The notes beneath the pieces were generated by a model. That model was not told where the DNA came from, did not search any database, and saw only the letters and a list, made by a program, of their open reading frames with translations. A stretch of 64,000 bases of DNA. Origin: Aplidium turbinatum (taxonomy: Eukaryota; Chordata; Ascidiacea; Aplousobranchia; Polyclinidae). Shown in pieces: positions 35,027 to 47,344 of this stretch; positions within the stretch are counted from its first letter, which is position 1, and every line of letters starts with the position of its first letter. Made by a program: the position numbers and the translations under genes. The stretch is taken from the NCBI GenBank assembly GCA_918807975.1, contig OU964920.1, forward strand, positions 2,492,501-2,556,500, read 5' to 3'.

Positions 35027-35270
35027 AGTTGAGAAGGAGCGATCTTCCTGGCGTCAGCACTACCTGATTACTCACTATAGAACAGCGAGCATTGTGTTTC
35101 GCTAACCATACCGGTGTAGCCTCCACACTAGCCACCAAGACTTTTCCCAAAAACATGTATTTCTTGGCAGTCGAGTGTAGAATGAATTCAGCGATAGACA
35201 CGTGTTCCGCCCATGAGGCTGGGTTCATCAGTGTCCCACCACTAATTCATGCCACATAGTTCTCAACTGC
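35027..35270 (-). mobile_element. Hammerhead-bearing ~240-bp repeat, copy 3
   Basis: Full-length kin of the 12455 and 17115 copies, bounded by inverted AGTTGAGAA (35028) and TTCTCAACT (35260). The minus strand retains CTGATGA (35228-35222), the ACCC/GGGC helix II, the CACGTG palindrome and GTC|TATCG. The GAAA box is changed to GGAA, so activity is unlikely. The paralogous site near 50340 lacks the insertion. Confidence 0.6.
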
Positions 35271-36759
35271 TGCTTTTGTCAGTCAATTGAATCTTTCCAC
35301 AAAGATCACAATTTTCACGTGTTTGGATTACAAATGTTTTTTTCAGTTTAGTTAGTCTATTCTTGTCACACAGACTTTGCATTCTGTGTGATGGTTACCA
35401 GGAAAGCAACAGTAGAACTAAACAAGTTTCGCTTCTCACTGACTATGCAGTATTGCAAGTGAAAAGTACAGTACATGTTTTTCTATAACTTTACGCTTAA
35501 CTAGGACTACTTTGTAGATTACATCATGGGCACCTTGAGCCTGAAATAATAGTTTAAACAGGCTTAGTGGTTTAGACAGTGAATCCTTCAAGCAAAGATT
35601 AAGCTTAAATTTGAATTGCTCAATCTTGCAGTTACAAATTAGGCTGACCTTCAACTACTTAAGTCTTTTTTTTTTTCTTCTTCTGTTTTTAACTCAGTTT
35701 CTATAAAACTCCAGCCCGTTTGCATTGATTCAACGTGTTCAGACGGTGAAAGAATGTGCAGGAAGAACTTGTTAGGCACATTTAACTATTTTCATTGACC
35801 AAGCATGACAACCCTGGTTCGACACCCTCAAGGGCGCCAGTTCGATACCACTCAAGAGCATGTGACTGTGTCTTAATTTAGCAAGACACTTAAAAGCCTG
35901 CTTGAAGGTGGACGCAGAGGTTGGCTTCCTTGCTTTCTCGTCAAATTTATCCAAATCTTCAACTACCTGCCATAAGCCTGCGGGATCATGAGATATGTGC
36001 ACTCATTTACATGCTTACCCACAATTTCGTAAAGCGTTTTGAAGAGCTGCAGGTGGTTAAAAGAAATAGTTATTGTATTTGGGGTAAATGGTCAACAGGT
36101 TAGCACATGCAAGTCAATACTTTAATTGTTTTTGAGTGGCGTTGAACGTTGTGGAGGTCCGTTCAAAAATTAAGCAAAATGAACCAAAAATTACAAACTA
36201 ATTTAAAATATTATCTTCTTCAAGCTTTGGAATTAGTTTGAACAATCAAAAGAGAAAGACCAAGACAATTGTTGTTCAAATAAAAGAAACACTATATCTT
36301 TCTCTTTACTTGTATGCACAAAATTATATATGTAAATAACTGAAATTAGTAGGCTACATATTTCGATTCTATTCTGTAATCTGCATGAGATATAAGCTTG
36401 GTTGTGGTCTTATATCTTGGTTTTCTCCATTTTAAAATTGCTCCAAAGTGTTACAATGCGACCGTACCTGCTTTTAACGTTATTATTCTATTTTAGTCTC
36501 AAGCACGTTTCAAAGTATAGTACTCGCTTTGTCGCTTCTAGTTTTTTTTCCAGACCTCTGCTATGTTTGGCATGTATTGTGTTTACTGTGATAGTTAGAA
36601 ATAAAAACAAAATCAAGTGAACAGATTAGGTGCGGTCACGTGATTTGTGAATCAATAAATCAATAATAAGAAATTTTATGCCAGCAGTATTGTTACTCGA
36701 CAAATAGTTTCATTGTAATACAATTTTTCTTCTTCGGTACCACGCATCCATTTGGTTAT
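35271..36759. other. Downstream flank of gene E, with SINE-like fragment
   Basis: At 35785-35905 a B-box-like GGTTCGACACCC and a GTGTCTTAATTTAGCAAGACACTT block resemble a decayed SINE, with a relative at 52290-52370. The segments 35680-36070 and 36360-36750 match 50385-50620 and 23770-23980 respectively, showing duplicated gene flanks. No coding gene is seen. Confidence 0.5.
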
Positions 36760-39700
36760 TTATGAAATAATATCGCTAAACAAAAATGACAAGATGGCGA
36801 ATGCAACCAGCAAAAATTGTTTCATCTGATGCAATTCTTCTGAGCCCCCTGTAGTAGCTTCGACAATGGTGGTAGCTCCAGCAACAGTCGTCATTTCTGG
36901 CGTGATTCCTTGGCTTTGAAGGATAGTTTCCACTGATTGTTCATTGCAATTGTCATTTTTGCAACAAGCTTTTTTACAATCCCTGAATGAAACGACACAA
37001 CATGGTTAGGTAAGACTATTTTCATTATGTTGTAAATGCTTCTGTTTGCAAACTAATTTGTATCGACTGAAAAAGATTTGTTTTCAGTATGTAAAGATTG
37101 CTTCAAGTAGTTTTTGCTAGGTAATATGTCTGTATACTATTAAAGCATAGATTCTCGACCGGGGCACGCAGCAGCGTTATAACAGGGGAAGTACTTTTGA
37201 ACCTGGATCAAGGATAATTTTATGGTTTTAGAAAATCTTTCCAGGATAGACATGAACAAAGAAAACCTACATAATCTTATTATCCTTTTTTTTCTTTGAA
37301 ATTGTCTTGTTTGGGAAAATCGGGCTTCCCTTTGGCACCGGGCCCAAATTATTCTCTCAATAACCCTGAAAGCAGGGAGATAGTCACGAAAGCTTGGAAG
37401 GGGGCAATCTTCCCAACCCCAAACATTTTATCTTGCCTTCCGTAAACTACGTTTTAATACAAGGTTGTAATACCATTGTAATTCATGTTGAATAACGTTT
37501 TTCCCTTCCCCCAGCAGTTGCTTTTGCCCCCTCAAATTTTCCTTGCTAGGTACGTCACTGCTTGAGATCGTGTATACCTCAATTTTGTGGGAAATAAATT
37601 GTTGGAGAATGTGAGAATGTTCCGAATATTATCATTTCAACAATTTTTCGTACCAGCCCACACCATCAGTTGAACTTGATTTAAACGTGTCTTTCCAACA
37701 CTTGCATCAACCGATTTGATTTAGTATGGCCGACATCTTATCGATTGCATTAAACGTATAAAGTGACAGTTAAAATAGTTCTTTTCTGCTGTGTATGTTT
37801 AATACTGTGCTCTTAGTACGACTACGATTTCTTTCACGTAAAGTCTACTTTACATAATTATACATTTTCATCAAAATTATAAGTAGCTAAAAGCAGTTTG
37901 ATAATCTTCATTGTAAAGTAGAACATAGTATTTCAAGCTGCGCCTCACTTGAAGAAGTTTTCAGACTTGCAAAACAATATGTTGATTTCGCAACAAAATA
38001 ATAAAAACGCACCAAATAGTCAGGTTCGTTGTGTAATTTCGTTCAAAATTTTTGGAGATTAGCAAACCTATACATTTTCGGAAAGCTTAGATTATGAGGA
38101 ATCCGAAAAACGTTGATTACATTTGCAGAGATGTCCTTATGGCCGCCATTTTAAATTTTCAAAATGGCCGCCGCAAAATATATATTTTGATATATCTCGG
38201 CTCCTAATAAACTTAGAAACTTCATCAAACATGCTAATTCTATGTTTTAAGGGTCAGGAAATCCATTAGAAGCATACCTAGATACCCAGCGTTAATCACG
38301 TTGCAGTTATCCGCCATATTGTTTTTTAAAATGGCCGCCGAAATTATATTTCGTTACATTACTACTTATATACAGTGTTACGTCGTATTTGTCCGTAATT
38401 AAGTATAAAAAATGAAAATAATGAAATAAAAAAGTATTTATTCGTATTTGTTGTCTGCCTACTGGAAAGGCACCATACATTAGGGTGGGTCGATTTCTCC
38501 ATTTATCATATAAATTTGAACATAGGTGCGGCTTTACCTTCTAAACATTTCCTCAAAGTTTAAAATCGTTTTGCGCACAGCAACCCTTTACCCCAATGAC
38601 CTTCTGTTTCTATAACAGGGTTGCCAGATTGGGCGAAAAGTTGCGGAAATTTTTGTCATTTTATCTCATTTTTTCGCTCAATCTGGCAATCCTGCGCAGT
38701 GAGCGAACTTCTAATAGTTGTGCAGTTTAACCCTTTGAAGGTTGGGGGGGGGCTGTCAATTCAACTTTTTTGTATCAACAGTTGTATCTCTAAAACCACT
38801 GAGGCTGCGACTACGAGATTTCTTGACTTTTCCTAACTTTTATTCACCTCTATTAAGCTGAAATTTTGAGCGAATAAAGGTTATAAATTGAGAGATATAA
38901 GGCATTTCTCAGCACATCTTCTGAAATATTTCATATTCCATTGTTCAAAATTTTTCCACCAGCTGGATGAAAGCAATTAATTTGGCCCATGTCTTGTTAA
39001 TCAAATGATTTAAATTGAGATTATGTAAAAAAAATTTAATCACAACATTGCAATGCATGTTTTTCATTACTCTATCAAAAAATACCAAATAATTCAAACG
39101 TCATAAGTCACATCAACATTTCAACGTATATAAGCAGTTCTAAAATTTACATAGTTTTAATTTTCGGATATGCTCTGCGTGAATAGTTTTACAAAGTGAA
39201 TCCCAAATTTTGAAACCGTGCCTTAAAAAATAACAGAGATATCACTCCTAAAGCATAAGAAGAATCGACAGCCCCCCCCCCAAACTGAGCAAGACTCCAA
39301 GGAGCCCAACCGCCTAAGGGTTAACACGCCACAAAAAAACTTTGTGAAATTGATTCTTTATCTTATTCATGCGATAGGGATCCAAGTTTCATGGAGAGTG
39401 TCTCAACAAGTAGTGCCTACAATACCATCCCAATCCCTTGTATTGCAAGGGAAGCCCATCAAAAGATGGTTTCTGACGAAACAGTTGCTGCTATTGCCAC
39501 TACTACAGTACTTTGCAGGATGTGTTAGGAAAAGACTTCTCCACAGACATCATTATTGACCCACGGAAAGTGAGACATAGCCGAGTCGAGCCGTACTGGA
39601 TTGAAACCAACCCAACATGTCGTCAATAATTTTATATCGCTCTATTTCGATGGGGGAAAGGATGAATCATATGTCTTTGATGACTACCACTACAGGAGAA

Positions 39701-42700
39701 AAATGAAAGAATACCATTACGTTTTACTGACACAACCTGGTGACATCTACATCTCTCATGTCACAACACCAAGTGGTCGTTCAGTTGACATTTTAAATGT
39801 ATGATCGACGAGAATATGAACATGGATGGAATTCGAATAACAGGTTGTGACGGACAGCAGTGAACACTGGGAATCGTAATGGTGTAATTGCTAGAATAGA
39901 AGATCATATCCATTACGAAGTTCAGTGGAATATATGTTGGCCTTTGCTGCCCATCAATGAGTTACCATTGCAGCATCTATTTGGATTATTTGGAAAGACA
40001 TCTGGTCCAGAAACATTCATTGGTGAAATTGGCGATATTCTGTGGTCAAACCTTATAGCCTTGGAGATCGCATTGTTTAAAAAAATTGAAACTCCCCATT
40101 TGCCAAAATTGGACAATTCAAAGATCTATGCACGGACTATATGTGCCTTTTGGAAATCTGCCATGCAATCAGTTCTGGGGAATGCTCTGAAACACTCTTA
40201 CACAGAGATCCTGGGAAATATAATCATTCACAAGAGCAAATCGAATGTGCCGCTGTTATGTTAGTCAAACCCATCCATCAGAAGCTGTTAAGACATTGAC
40301 ACGATTCATTGCAACTGTATATGGACCTGTAGCCTATGGTTTGAACTAAGATGGCCACAGATATCAGCGATGCTCCAGCAGTACTTTTCCTTATGATACA
40401 ACTCAGTCGTGGACTTGAGCCAGTGGAAGTGCAGTCTGTCATCGACAAATCGAACAAGCAAAATTGTTATGCAACTCACCCCGAAAACTTGCTTTTATAT
40501 ATGCCATGCTTCACGACAATAGACCTCCCATTCGTGAAGTAGCTGTTAGGCAAATTCTGAAAGCACGAAAGCGTTCATCTACAATAATATAAAGATTCCA
40601 TCACCCTGCTGATCAACTGAATCTTAATGCAATGGATTATATTGACATGATCGACTGGACACAGATTGAGGATACTGAACCACCATTATTATTATCTGAG
40701 AACTAAGAGTGAGGATTAACTTTGGGATGCAATAAAGTCAGTCCCAGTAAAGTCGTCATACACACCACAGACTCAAGCCATTGAAAGAATGATTCGTGTA
40801 GTGGTTGAGGTCAGCCTCAAAACTGTCGGAAAGGAGAAAAGGAACTCAATGATTTATTCTATCTTAGATGCAAGGAAGCAGCGGCCTATATTTGAATCAA
40901 AGAAAGACTGTGTTGTTTAGTTTAGCATCCAGGTGTGGCTTTAACTCATTACATTTCAAGTGTGTTTCGTTTTCACTGTAGCCTATCTATTGAATATAAT
41001 TTACTGTAAAGTAAAAAATTGTATTTTTCCATACCACCTGGGGTAAGTGGTTAGGAGCACACCATCACATTAAAATTTTAACACTTTATTTAGTATGGCA
41101 AGCCTCACCTAAAAACCGATTTATGCGCCAATCCGACAATTTGATGTGAAAATCGACCCACCCTACCATACATGGAACAATCACTGCAGTGTATCAGAAA
41201 GCAAATGTTCCAGGTGTTGCTCAGTCATATGAATTGACCCAGTTAGGGTGGGTCACAGCATCTACTTTGTCCAGAGCAAGAGAAAATGATGAACAGAGCT
41301 CATCTTGCCAACCACTCACTCACGTTGGTGCACTGCCCCTGCTACCTGAAGTTGCTCACGAGTGGCCTACTGTGCTGACTGTGATTCTACAAGTATCCCA
41401 GCTGAAGACGTTTAGTCGTTCAGGGGTACCAAACTATGATAACCTTCGACAAGGCCCTCTACGAAAAGGCAGTGCAGTTGATAGACGCACGGGTCGACTT
41501 GAAAAGAGAATTTGTTTCCAGATTGGGTGAGCTGCATGCTGTGATGGCTGCACTAAGAGCTCTCGGAACTTCCATAGAGAACTCTGGGATTGATGATGTC
41601 TGGATCGAAGCCGATGTGTATGGATCTGCGACCACAAGGCAAATTCTCAAGTGTGCACACTACAAGAGAACTCTTCGTGCACACATCCACAATTACATGG
41701 CTTTGTATGAACTGGCCTTGGATCAGTTTTTCTCAGAGAAGCCACATCTGAAGATTATCTGTTCAAGATCAGCAGATAAGGTTCAGGAGGCATGTACATC
41801 TTCATTCTTCATTTGATAACAGAAAAATTAGTACTGAATCCATCTCGACTGCTCACGACCATTTTGGAACGAATCCTCATAGATGAAGATGTGATGCAGC
41901 AATCGAAAGCATAGGAAACGGAGAAGTCCTCTAATGCGATGTTCAAGTCAATGATGAACTATGTTCACCGTGTGGAAACGATCTTATTCTTTATCGAGGC
42001 ATCCCGGAATGCAGATCTCAATCTCCATTTGCAAGCTGGTGAGGAACTGAATAAGCCCTAGATTGGATAAAGTACAAGCGTCTTTGCTCACGGTATATTG
42101 CAGATATGCATGACCTGAAGATCAACCACCCAGAGACTTGGTGTGAACTTTAAGAAGGCAATGCGTCTGTTACCAAGGGTGAGATAACATTTGTGTCCAT
42201 TGGTGCAGATCGTGCATGCGAGCAGTTCAACAAGATGATGAAAGTCCACTTTGGATTATTTGGCACTTCTAACAACACGAATGCCCGGCAACGGTTTTTC
42301 CTGGCTGCACCAAAGATGTCGCGCCTCTCAAAAAAGCTCAAACAGCAGTTTGGAGACACTTCTTTCAAAAAAAAGTCACCCTGATGTACAATCAACCATT
42401 GTCAGGAAAGAGCATGAAGCTGTTGACAAGATAAAAGTTACCATACTGAGTCACGGAAATCCATTCACAGTTGAAGGTGATGAGTTGTATAACTTCATCA
42501 CACACGCATGTGTTCCACAAGAAAATGTCAAACAGATCCTGACCGCCGATGAACAGGGACAACAGCTCTACAAAGAGTATGTTGCAGAACGGATTAATGG
42601 TGATATCAGCTTATGTGCACCAGTTAAGAAGCAGAACAACCCCATGTACATGTCAAGAAACAAGAAGCAAACAGTCAAGGTTCGTGACCAGTCGGTCGAT

Positions 42701-45700
42701 CTGAAAGAAACAACAGATCTTTACGGGCGCTTCATGGTCCTATCCAGATCAAGCCGGACATTGATCAGAAGAATGCTATCGGTAACTATGAGTTCACCCT
42801 CACACCGAGAGCACTATTCGCTCCAGATGGATCAGTTCTACCATGCACTGATAAATCAAAGCTCATCCATTGCCTGCAGCATCTGGTTGAAACTGATGGA
42901 ACAGACCATGATGCGCATGAACCAGCATCGGGTGGACAGAGAGTTGACACTGCTAATACAGAACTGTTACCATCGGCATCGCACATGAGTCAGAAAATTG
43001 CCATTGTCAATAACATGGTGGTCGTCCAGAAAATGACAAAGAATACGGGGCCATCAAGACAGTCAAAGATCTTAGCCAACACTTCAATGACAAGCTCATG
43101 ACGTTGACAGCAGAGTTTGACGAGATTATTTTGGTGTTCGACACGTACAAGTCTAACTCTTTGAAACAGAAAACTAGAGCAAGACGACGAAAAGACAAAG
43201 ATCCCGTCTAATACCAAATCATGGATGACACCAGAATCAAGCACATAGGCTACCACTGAGTAGGTTCCTGTCCCATGACCACACGAAAGCAGATTTGACA
43301 CAGCACCTTGCTGAAGAAGTGATCGGATATAACAAGCATTCTCCAAAGCTGGTGATAACTTCAGCGTAAGGCCACACCAGAAGCAATCGGAACATCACGT
43401 TTGAAGTAAACAATCACGAAGAAGCTGACACCTTGATGATCTGCCTCGCAGCATCAGAATCACAGCGGAGTGCTGGTGCGCAGTTAGTCTTCTTCAGTCT
43501 GGACACAGACGTTCTTGTCCTTGCTGTTGCAAACTACGACCAACTCTGCAAACACTCGTCCATTTTGACGCTATCAGGTACACTGGTGACCGCACCAATA
43601 TGGAGAGCTCTAGGACAAGAGAAGGCGAAAGCATTACCCGTATTCCATACTTTCAGTGGAGCTGATAATGTTGGCAGATTTTCAGGATTGGATAAAACGA
43701 AGTGGTTCCAACAGTACTTGAAGGCAAGAATGGAAACAATCAGTGCACTAATACAGTTACTTGAGGACAGCACACTATCTCAGAATGTGAAAGAAATGCT
43801 GGCCAACTTTGTGTGCACGATGTACTGCCCGAAGGATGTCCACATACACAACATTCCAGAACTGAGATGGCACCTGTTTTGCAAGAACTTGGTGGAGAAT
43901 CAAAACTTGCCCCCAACAATCGGTGCATTAGAGGAGCACGTTGAACGCGTGCGAGTTCAGAGTCGTGTCTGGTGCCGAGCCACTGTCATGTGGCAACAGC
44001 TCCTTGATCCACTTCGGCATGGCTACCGTCAGGATGAAAGTGGGATTTCATTTATCACCACAAAGATTCTACCTGCACCACAAGCCATTATTCAGCTACT
44101 CCGATGCCAATGCAAAACCAACTGCTCAACCCAGAAATGTTTGTGTCGAAGAAACAACTTGACCTGCACCGACTTGTGCCTGTGTGGGATAGACTGCGAA
44201 AATGACGTTGACTGTAATGCTGGAAATAAGACTCAGGACAGCAGCTGTTGGAAAATTGAATTGTTTTTTGTTTGTACAAAATATGACAGTGGCGTGCAGG
44301 CTTGCTTCTAATGAATTCCTTAGTCAACATAACTTAGCACTAGCATGTTGAATGAAGTTTATATCTCAACTAGCAAGTAGTAATGTAACGAAATATAATT
44401 TCGGCGGCTATTTTAAAAACCAATATGGCGGATAGTCTAATTGCAAAGTGGTTAACGATAGGTATCTAGGTATGCTTTTAATGGATTTCTTGACCCTTAA
44501 AACATAGAATTAGCATGTTTGATAAAGTTTCTAAGTTTATTAGGAGCCGAGATATATCAAAATATATATTTTGCGGTGGCGGTGGCATTTTGAAAATTCA
44601 AAATGGCGGCCAAGCGGACATCTCTACAAATGTAAGCAACGTTTTTCGGATTCCTCATGATCTAAGCTTTCCGAAAATGTATAGGTTTGCTAATCTCCAA
44701 AAAATTTTGAACGAAACTCTTTTTTTTGACATAGTGAACCTGACTAAAAGTTAAATAGGCTGCGTCAAGAAGCGTAAAGTGCTGGTTTAGAGTGATATGA
44801 CATTTTAAAACAAGTCTGGTGAAGAATTCCAATCCTGCCAATTTTGTTTCACAAATTTTGATGTAAAATTGTTTTACAAGTTCAGCTACATGGTAGCTTA
44901 TATGTTTGCACCAATTTATAGCCTGGTTCATTCGAATATGAAATAACAACTTTGGAGAAAAGTAGTTTTGTTATACCACAAAAAGTGGTTGGTTGGTTTT
45001 GAATGTTTATCCTCGGACTAACAAAGCCTTGATTGGTTATTCCTGGTAGTTTCGCATATTTGTATACTGTAAAGGCTCTTGACACAGGGCCGGTTAACGA
45101 GATTGGCAGAGTAAAGGTTTCCGATTGTTGAAGTGTTGTTGCCGGGGAATTATTCCATTCACTAGGTGCCGCTGAATGGAGAGCAGTCCTGAAAATGCGT
45201 TGCTCAACCGCACACTCCGAGAGTCGAACTTGCGCCGCGTGATTTTTGAGCCGGGCGCGTAACCACGTACTGAGCTCAACAGATAATAGACAATAAAGCA
45301 CATAGTTTGAAGGCTGTTACTGTATTCAAACAAATAACAAAATTAACAATTGAATAAAATTATTTGTTTGTTGCCCGATATCTGTAAGACCGAAGGTCTA
45401 ATAGTGGGTGTGTCTTTTGTTATTTATGCAAAAATCAACCTGAATTTTATTACGTTTTACCGTTACATTTAAAGCCTTATTTAATTAATTGAATACAAAA
45501 TCCGTATAATCGTATATGAAATATGTAGCCTATATCACTCTATTAGGCTTTTTTTTGTTTTATCGCTATATTTATTGAAAGACTTACTGAATGTTATAGT
45601 CAACTTGTGTGAGATCAAAACCAATGTTAATTCCACGTTCAACCACTTGTTGGATTAGGAATGGAATTAAACTGTTGCAATCAGTCATGCATATTGTATC

Positions 45701-46411
45701 ATTTACACAAAGTCCGGCTATTATGCCAGCTGTAACAATAACAATGATTAAAGAGTAATTGTTGAAATACGGACATGTTTCCATAGCATCCATATGGCTA
45801 CAAACAGTGGTGAGGTAAGCAGATTTGCACCGGCACTACAACGCCAAAAAGTATAACAATCTCCTTTAAGTAGGGTGTAATAAGAACCTCTTCTGATCCA
45901 ACAACCGGCTCGCTTTATCTTTGAAACATTGTTTGCGAGAAACGACTGAATCCCCATCAAATGCTGTAGAAGCTTACGTTGACAGTCAGCTACACAGTCG
46001 ATAAAATCATCAACTACGATTAAAATGGACCTATTGACATATAGCAGCTTTTACATGTCGCACGACTCCACATGAGGCAAGATTCCAACCTTGACAAACA
46101 CCTCGAGCACTTTAGAAGCTCGCTTACTTTTGTTAGGCCAATTCTACAATCAAGATATAGTGGAACATACAATTTACTTTACCTGATGCGAAGGAAACCC
46201 CAAGTGTAGTCTCCACACGCAGGCAATTTTGTTGTCCAATATTGTCGGGGCACTGAACGTTTTCTCTTGTGTCCATTGGAGGAGGTAGCAGAGGTGAACT
46301 TACTGCAGCAGAGGTGAACGCAAACTTTGCGCCGGTAGAACAATTCAAGCTTTGGGACTTGATGCAAACCACCAAGAAACACCAAATAGCTATTTGTAGA
46401 AGAAGTTTCAT
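36760..46411 (-). CDS. GPI-anchored Ly6/uPAR-like three-finger protein, gene E
   Basis: Exons are at 46183-46411, 45588-45729 and 36760-36982 (229+142+223 nt, 197 aa plus stop). Signal peptide MKLLLQIAIWCFLVVCIKS is followed by QSLNCSTG, VQCPDN, QQNCLRVE. Exon 2 is GLCVNDTICMTDC. Exon 3 is DCKKACCKNDNCN, a Thr-rich stalk (ITPEMTTVAGATTIVEATT), GGSEE and a hydrophobic GPI tail (FLLVAFAILSFLFSDIIS). The last exon has no Met, so it is easily missed by ORF finders. Intron 2 is 8.6 kb because of a three-level transposon nest (38017-44746) on the opposite strand. An acceptor-like TTTTCAG lies about 24 nt upstream of the ATG. Whether transcripts still splice across this intron is not known from sequence, but all sites are intact. 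Confidence 0.85.
38481..41165 (+). mobile_element. 8-bp-TSD DNA transposon 'T1', copy 2, nested in T2
   Basis: The ends TAGGGTGGGTCGAT and ATCGACCCACCCTA are flanked by an exact 8-bp duplication CCATACAT at 38473-38480 and 41166-41173. Plus-strand pieces 39344-40700 carry the same protein family as copy 1 (YFDGGKDE, HVTTPSGRS, GCDG, ELPLQHLFGLFG, MDYIDMIDW). It is broken in several places. Insertion inside T2 is shown by continuity of T2 sequence across the duplicated 8-mer. Confidence 0.8.
38731..39320. mobile_element. piggyBac-like MITE, family CCCTTTGAAGG, copy 2, nested in T1
   Basis: This 590-bp copy of the 33229 element has TTAA at 38727-38730 and 39321-39324. It is the innermost layer of the nest in gene E intron 2 and therefore the youngest of the three insertions there. 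Confidence 0.85.
44985..45285 (-). mobile_element. tRNA-derived SINE-like repeat, copy 3
   Basis: Inverted copy of the 20519 repeat; its minus-strand reading has PSEWNNSPATTLQQSETFTL and KLPGITNQGFVSPRI. It interrupts the D/E duplicated intron: D reads CACAAAAGATGATAGACAAT where E has this insert, so it arrived after the D/E duplication. Confidence 0.65.
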
Positions 46412-46439
46412 TTTCAACTCAATTACAAAACAAACTGAA

Positions 46440-47340
46440 AATAAATAATGCAATATTTTTGGAGGCATTAAGCTAGTGCTGAGAGTTCACACCTAGTACT
46501 GGGAACGAATCAATATTTGTATTGTCAACATCATTGGATGCAACCAGCAAAGACCGTGCTGTCTGCTACTAAAACGACAAACCAAACCTTAAACTAGGCT
46601 TCCAACAAGACTGATAAAAATAGAAGAATGAACCTTTAAAGATATTTGGAAACTTTTTTGTCTTTTCCTGGCTGATGCTCGATGGTTTAAAGTTTTGTGT
46701 GGAAGCAAAGGCAAGCATGCAATTCAGGGATATCTAAAGAAGGGGATGCGAAGGCTCACAGCGATTGCCTTATTCTTATGAAACTACCAGGGCGGTAGTT
46801 TGTAGCGCGTGAAACATGCGGTTCTTTTTCAAAATTACATAAAGTTTTGTGGTGCAGCTGATACAGCAAGCTACAGAAGACAGTTAGCAAATGTTACTTA
46901 ACTTGTTTGGAAGGACAGTTGAAAAGTTACCTGTAAATTGTTTTTCTTAACAAAGCCTTTGCAGTCGGCTATAGATGTAAAGCAAGTAGAGGAGTAGTTG
47001 AAAACAAGCAACCATGAGCATGCAGTGGATATCCAGGCCTGATGCAAATAGCGCACTGCAGGTCATCATAACAAGATTTATTAAACTAGCCTACTATCGG
47101 TGACAATTGTCATTTTACGGTAAACAGAGATTATTTACGATAAACAGAAGCCCTTCTACTGTCAGAAGTATTAGGCTAAAAGCCTTCGTATCCCCTTCTG
47201 TAGATATCCCTGATGCAATTTGTGTGTCCATCTTGATATTACGCCATTGAAAGTTCAAGCATGCTTCAAATCTACTATGTCAAGTACTAGTTCAGTTTCT
47301 AAGTATTTTTAAAGCTGAAAAGCGGTTTTCATTTGAGCCT
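46440..47340. other. Upstream region of gene E, no other feature
   Basis: No gene is seen. The first ~60 bases upstream of the ATG are shared with gene D (28727-28815). The rest is unique AT-rich sequence. Confidence 0.4.
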
Positions 47341-47344
47341 TTAA

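Larger units (their letters stand above)
38017..44746 (+). mobile_element. Unclassified large-TIR element 'T2' in gene E intron 2
   Basis: Ends are inverted repeats of about 350-370 bp, roughly 90% alike by eye, starting TAGTCAGGTTC. Flanks are AAA on both sides, and the paralogous empty site in gene D reads CACCAAAGTTAAATAGG, giving a 3-bp duplication. The plus strand (41189-44311, excluding the nested element) encodes a broken protein or proteins of a family I know as multi-copy uncharacterised proteins in many animals. Visible blocks are LGELHAVMAALRALG, YGSATTRQILKC, LDTDVLVLAVANYDQL, FHTFSGADNVGRFSG and a Cys-rich end CQCKTNCSTQKCLCRR...CTDLCLCGIDC like a CXC domain. The D-T-D and G-A-D-N motifs suggest a PIN/FEN-like nuclease fold (inference). 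Superfamily unknown to me. Confidence 0.75.
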
